A stretch of 6,868 nucleotides of DNA from Fidelibacterota bacterium UBA6817 (GTDB taxonomy: Bacteria > Fidelibacterota > Fidelibacteria > Fidelibacterales > Fidelibacteraceae): positions 1 through 6,868 of the forward strand of contig DKER01000157.1 of assembly GCA_002452555.1 (NCBI GenBank), in the 5' to 3' direction. Position 1 is the stretch's first letter. Each line of letters opens with the position of its first letter. Of this stretch, positions 5,346 to 6,868 are shown one piece after another. The translations under genes were made by a program, and so were the position numbers. The notes beneath the pieces were generated by a model, which saw nothing but the letters and a program-made list of their open reading frames with translations, did not search any database and was not told where the DNA came from.

Positions 5346-6868
5346 ATGTTTAAAAAACTGATAAAAACGGCCGGACAATATTGGCATCTATCCTTTTCGG
5401 GACTTTTCTTTTCGTTGCTGTATGCTGTTACCAATACGGCTTCCATGTGGGTAATAGCATCCCTGATCCAGACAATCTTTAATCCGGAAGAAGCCGTATC
5501 ACAGGATGTTACATCCGTTCAGACTGGAATAAATGATCAGCTGAAATTACTTGTCCGCCGACTGATCATCGGAACCGATCCCGTCGATGCCCTGACACGA
5601 CTCAGTCTTTTAATTATCGGCATTTTCCTTCTGAAAAATATTTTTCTGATAGTAAAGAAAATTTTATTTGGCCGGATGGAACTGCGAATCATAGTTGATA
5701 CGCGAAATAATCTGTATTCCCATATTACCAAACAGACCATGTCCTATTATGATAATCACAAGCAGGGCGATTTTCTATCCGTGATCATGAATGATGTTCT
5801 CATATTTCGGCAGGCTATTAAAGTCATATTTGACAAAATGGTCACTGAACCGGCGAATATCATTACAACTGTAATTCTCCTGTTCCTGATCAGCTGGAAA
5901 TTTACTCTTTACGTTATGATTATGTTTCCCATATCGGTTTTCATCTTCTGGATCGTCGGTTCTTCCATTCGCAGAAAGGGTCGGAGAACACTGAAACAGA
6001 TGAGTGTCATTACAACATTTCTCCAACAAATGCTTGGTTCATTCAGGCTTGTAAAATCGTATAATAAAGAAGAAGATGAGATCAATAACTTTAGGGACAG
6101 AAACAGGAAATTCTTCAGAATCCAGTTGCGGCAGCTCCGGCTAACGGCTCTCAATTCACCCTTATCCGAGATGGTGGGTGTCATAACCGGCGCGCTTCTG
6201 TTTATGATCGGCGGGAAAATGGTTATTACCGGTTCATCCATGGATTCAGAGGATTTTATTCGCTATATCATTCTTCTGTTTTCGATTTTGAGTCCGATAA
6301 AAAATCTTACGTCCGTCAATGACAACATTCAAAACGGACTCGCTGCTGCCGAGCGGATTTTTAACGTGCTGGAAACACCTATCGAAAACCTTGAATCTCC
6401 CCATGCCGTCGATAAAGAGCATTTTGATCAAGAAATTGAGTTCAGAAATATAACGTTCCGATACGATACAAAAGATGTCCTGAAAAACATTAACCTCAAA
6501 ATCCCGAAAGGGAAAAGTTATGCCCTGGTAGGATCCAGCGGTTCGGGAAAATCTACGCTTGCAGATCTCTTATGCCGGTTTTATCTGCCCAATGAAGGCG
6601 AGATCCTGATTGATGGGATTGATATCAGAAATATTAAATCCGAATCACTTTATAAGCTCATAGGTACCGTATCACAGGATGTTCAGATGTTAAATGAAAC
6701 TATTAGGACAAATTTGATGTACGGTTCTGAAAATAATGATGATGAGTCGGTGAACAGGGCTGTTGAAATTGCAAATGCCGGATTTATCCATGATCTTGAA
6801 GACGGTTGGGAAACCATTGTCGGGGATCAGGGTGTCCGTTTATCCGGCGGTCAAAAACAACGCATAGC
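5346..6868 (+). CDS. MsbA-like ABC exporter, permease fused to ATPase (3' end cut by window)
   Basis: This is a half-transporter of the exporter type: one membrane domain followed by one ATPase domain, acting as a dimer in the inner membrane. Related proteins export lipid A core, lipids, peptides or drugs; the substrate here cannot be read from sequence. Membrane segments lie near 16-43, 85-107, 168-205 (two helices), 274-293 and 303-318. The linker LAAAERIFNVLE (332-343) is typical of the MsbA group. The ATPase domain has an A-loop tyrosine (Y373 in FRYD), Walker A GSSGSGKST (396-404, K402), the Q-loop glutamine Q444 in VSQD and the signature LSGGQ (499-503). The reading frame is open to the window edge after 507 codons; Walker B, D-loop and H-loop would lie beyond it. 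An unusually long loop of about 40 residues separates the first two helices. It follows lon by 21 bases with no terminator, so probably belongs to the same transcript. Confidence 0.93.
   Translation, partial: MFKKLIKTAGQYWHLSFSGLFFSLLYAVTNTASMWVIASLIQTIFNPEEAVSQDVTSVQTGINDQLKLLVRRLIIGTDPVDALTRLSLLIIGIFLLKNIFLIVKKILFGRMELRIIVDTRNNLYSHITKQTMSYYDNHKQGDFLSVIMNDVLIFRQAIKVIFDKMVTEPANIITTVILLFLISWKFTLYVMIMFPISVFIFWIVGSSIRRKGRRTLKQMSVITTFLQQMLGSFRLVKSYNKEEDEINNFRDRNRKFFRIQLRQLRLTALNSPLSEMVGVITGALLFMIGGKMVITGSSMDSEDFIRYIILLFSILSPIKNLTSVNDNIQNGLAAAERIFNVLETPIENLESPHAVDKEHFDQEIEFRNITFRYDTKDVLKNINLKIPKGKSYALVGSSGSGKSTLADLLCRFYLPNEGEILIDGIDIRNIKSESLYKLIGTVSQDVQMLNETIRTNLMYGSENNDDESVNRAVEIANAGFIHDLEDGWETIVGDQGVRLSGGQKQRI

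Noticed and set aside
5067..5387. 106-codon open frame on the minus strand over the end of lon
   Set aside because: It lies almost wholly opposite the conserved protease domain of Lon, and its translation shows no recognisable motif; it is a shadow of lon.
5909..6241. 110-codon open frame on the minus strand over the ABC exporter
   Set aside because: It is opposite the well-supported membrane domain of the exporter; the hydrophobic look is a by-product of that coding strand.

Overview
The window is a compact, single-direction gene cluster from a bacterium. All five genes are on the + strand: lipA (lipoyl synthase), rpe (ribulose-5-phosphate 3-epimerase), an uncharacterised protein with prenyltransferase/squalene-cyclase-type toroid repeats, lon (ATP-dependent protease), and the first 507 codons of an MsbA-like ABC exporter that runs off the right edge. 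The exporter type suggests a Gram-negative (diderm) cell. G+C is in the low-to-mid 40s percent by a rough hand count of a few lines. The gene set and protein style would fit the FCB side of the tree (Bacteroidota/Marinimicrobia-like lineages), but that placement is an impression and cannot be proven from this sequence.

Layout: positions 1-284 hold no convincing gene. They contain a cluster of TGAAAC repeats (17-75), a degenerate CTRCCG-type heptamer repeat (95-125), an AT-rich stretch with a TATAAT box (253-258) and a strong AGGAGG ribosome-binding site for lipA. From 285 to 5324 four genes are chained by three identical 4-base ATGA stop/start overlaps (1157-1160, 1810-1813, 2934-2937). A 21-base gap then leads to the ABC exporter. 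No terminator is visible between any of the genes, so the whole set is probably one transcript.

How the genes may work together: LipA makes the lipoyl cofactor of 2-oxoacid dehydrogenases and the glycine cleavage system, Rpe is a pentose phosphate pathway enzyme, Lon degrades damaged and regulatory proteins, and the ABC protein probably exports a lipid or other hydrophobic substrate. They do not form one obvious pathway, so this looks like a housekeeping operon rather than a dedicated new system. The one truly unexplained part is the 375-residue toroid-repeat protein, translationally coupled to rpe and lon. It is the best candidate for something undescribed, but nothing in the sequence reveals its function.
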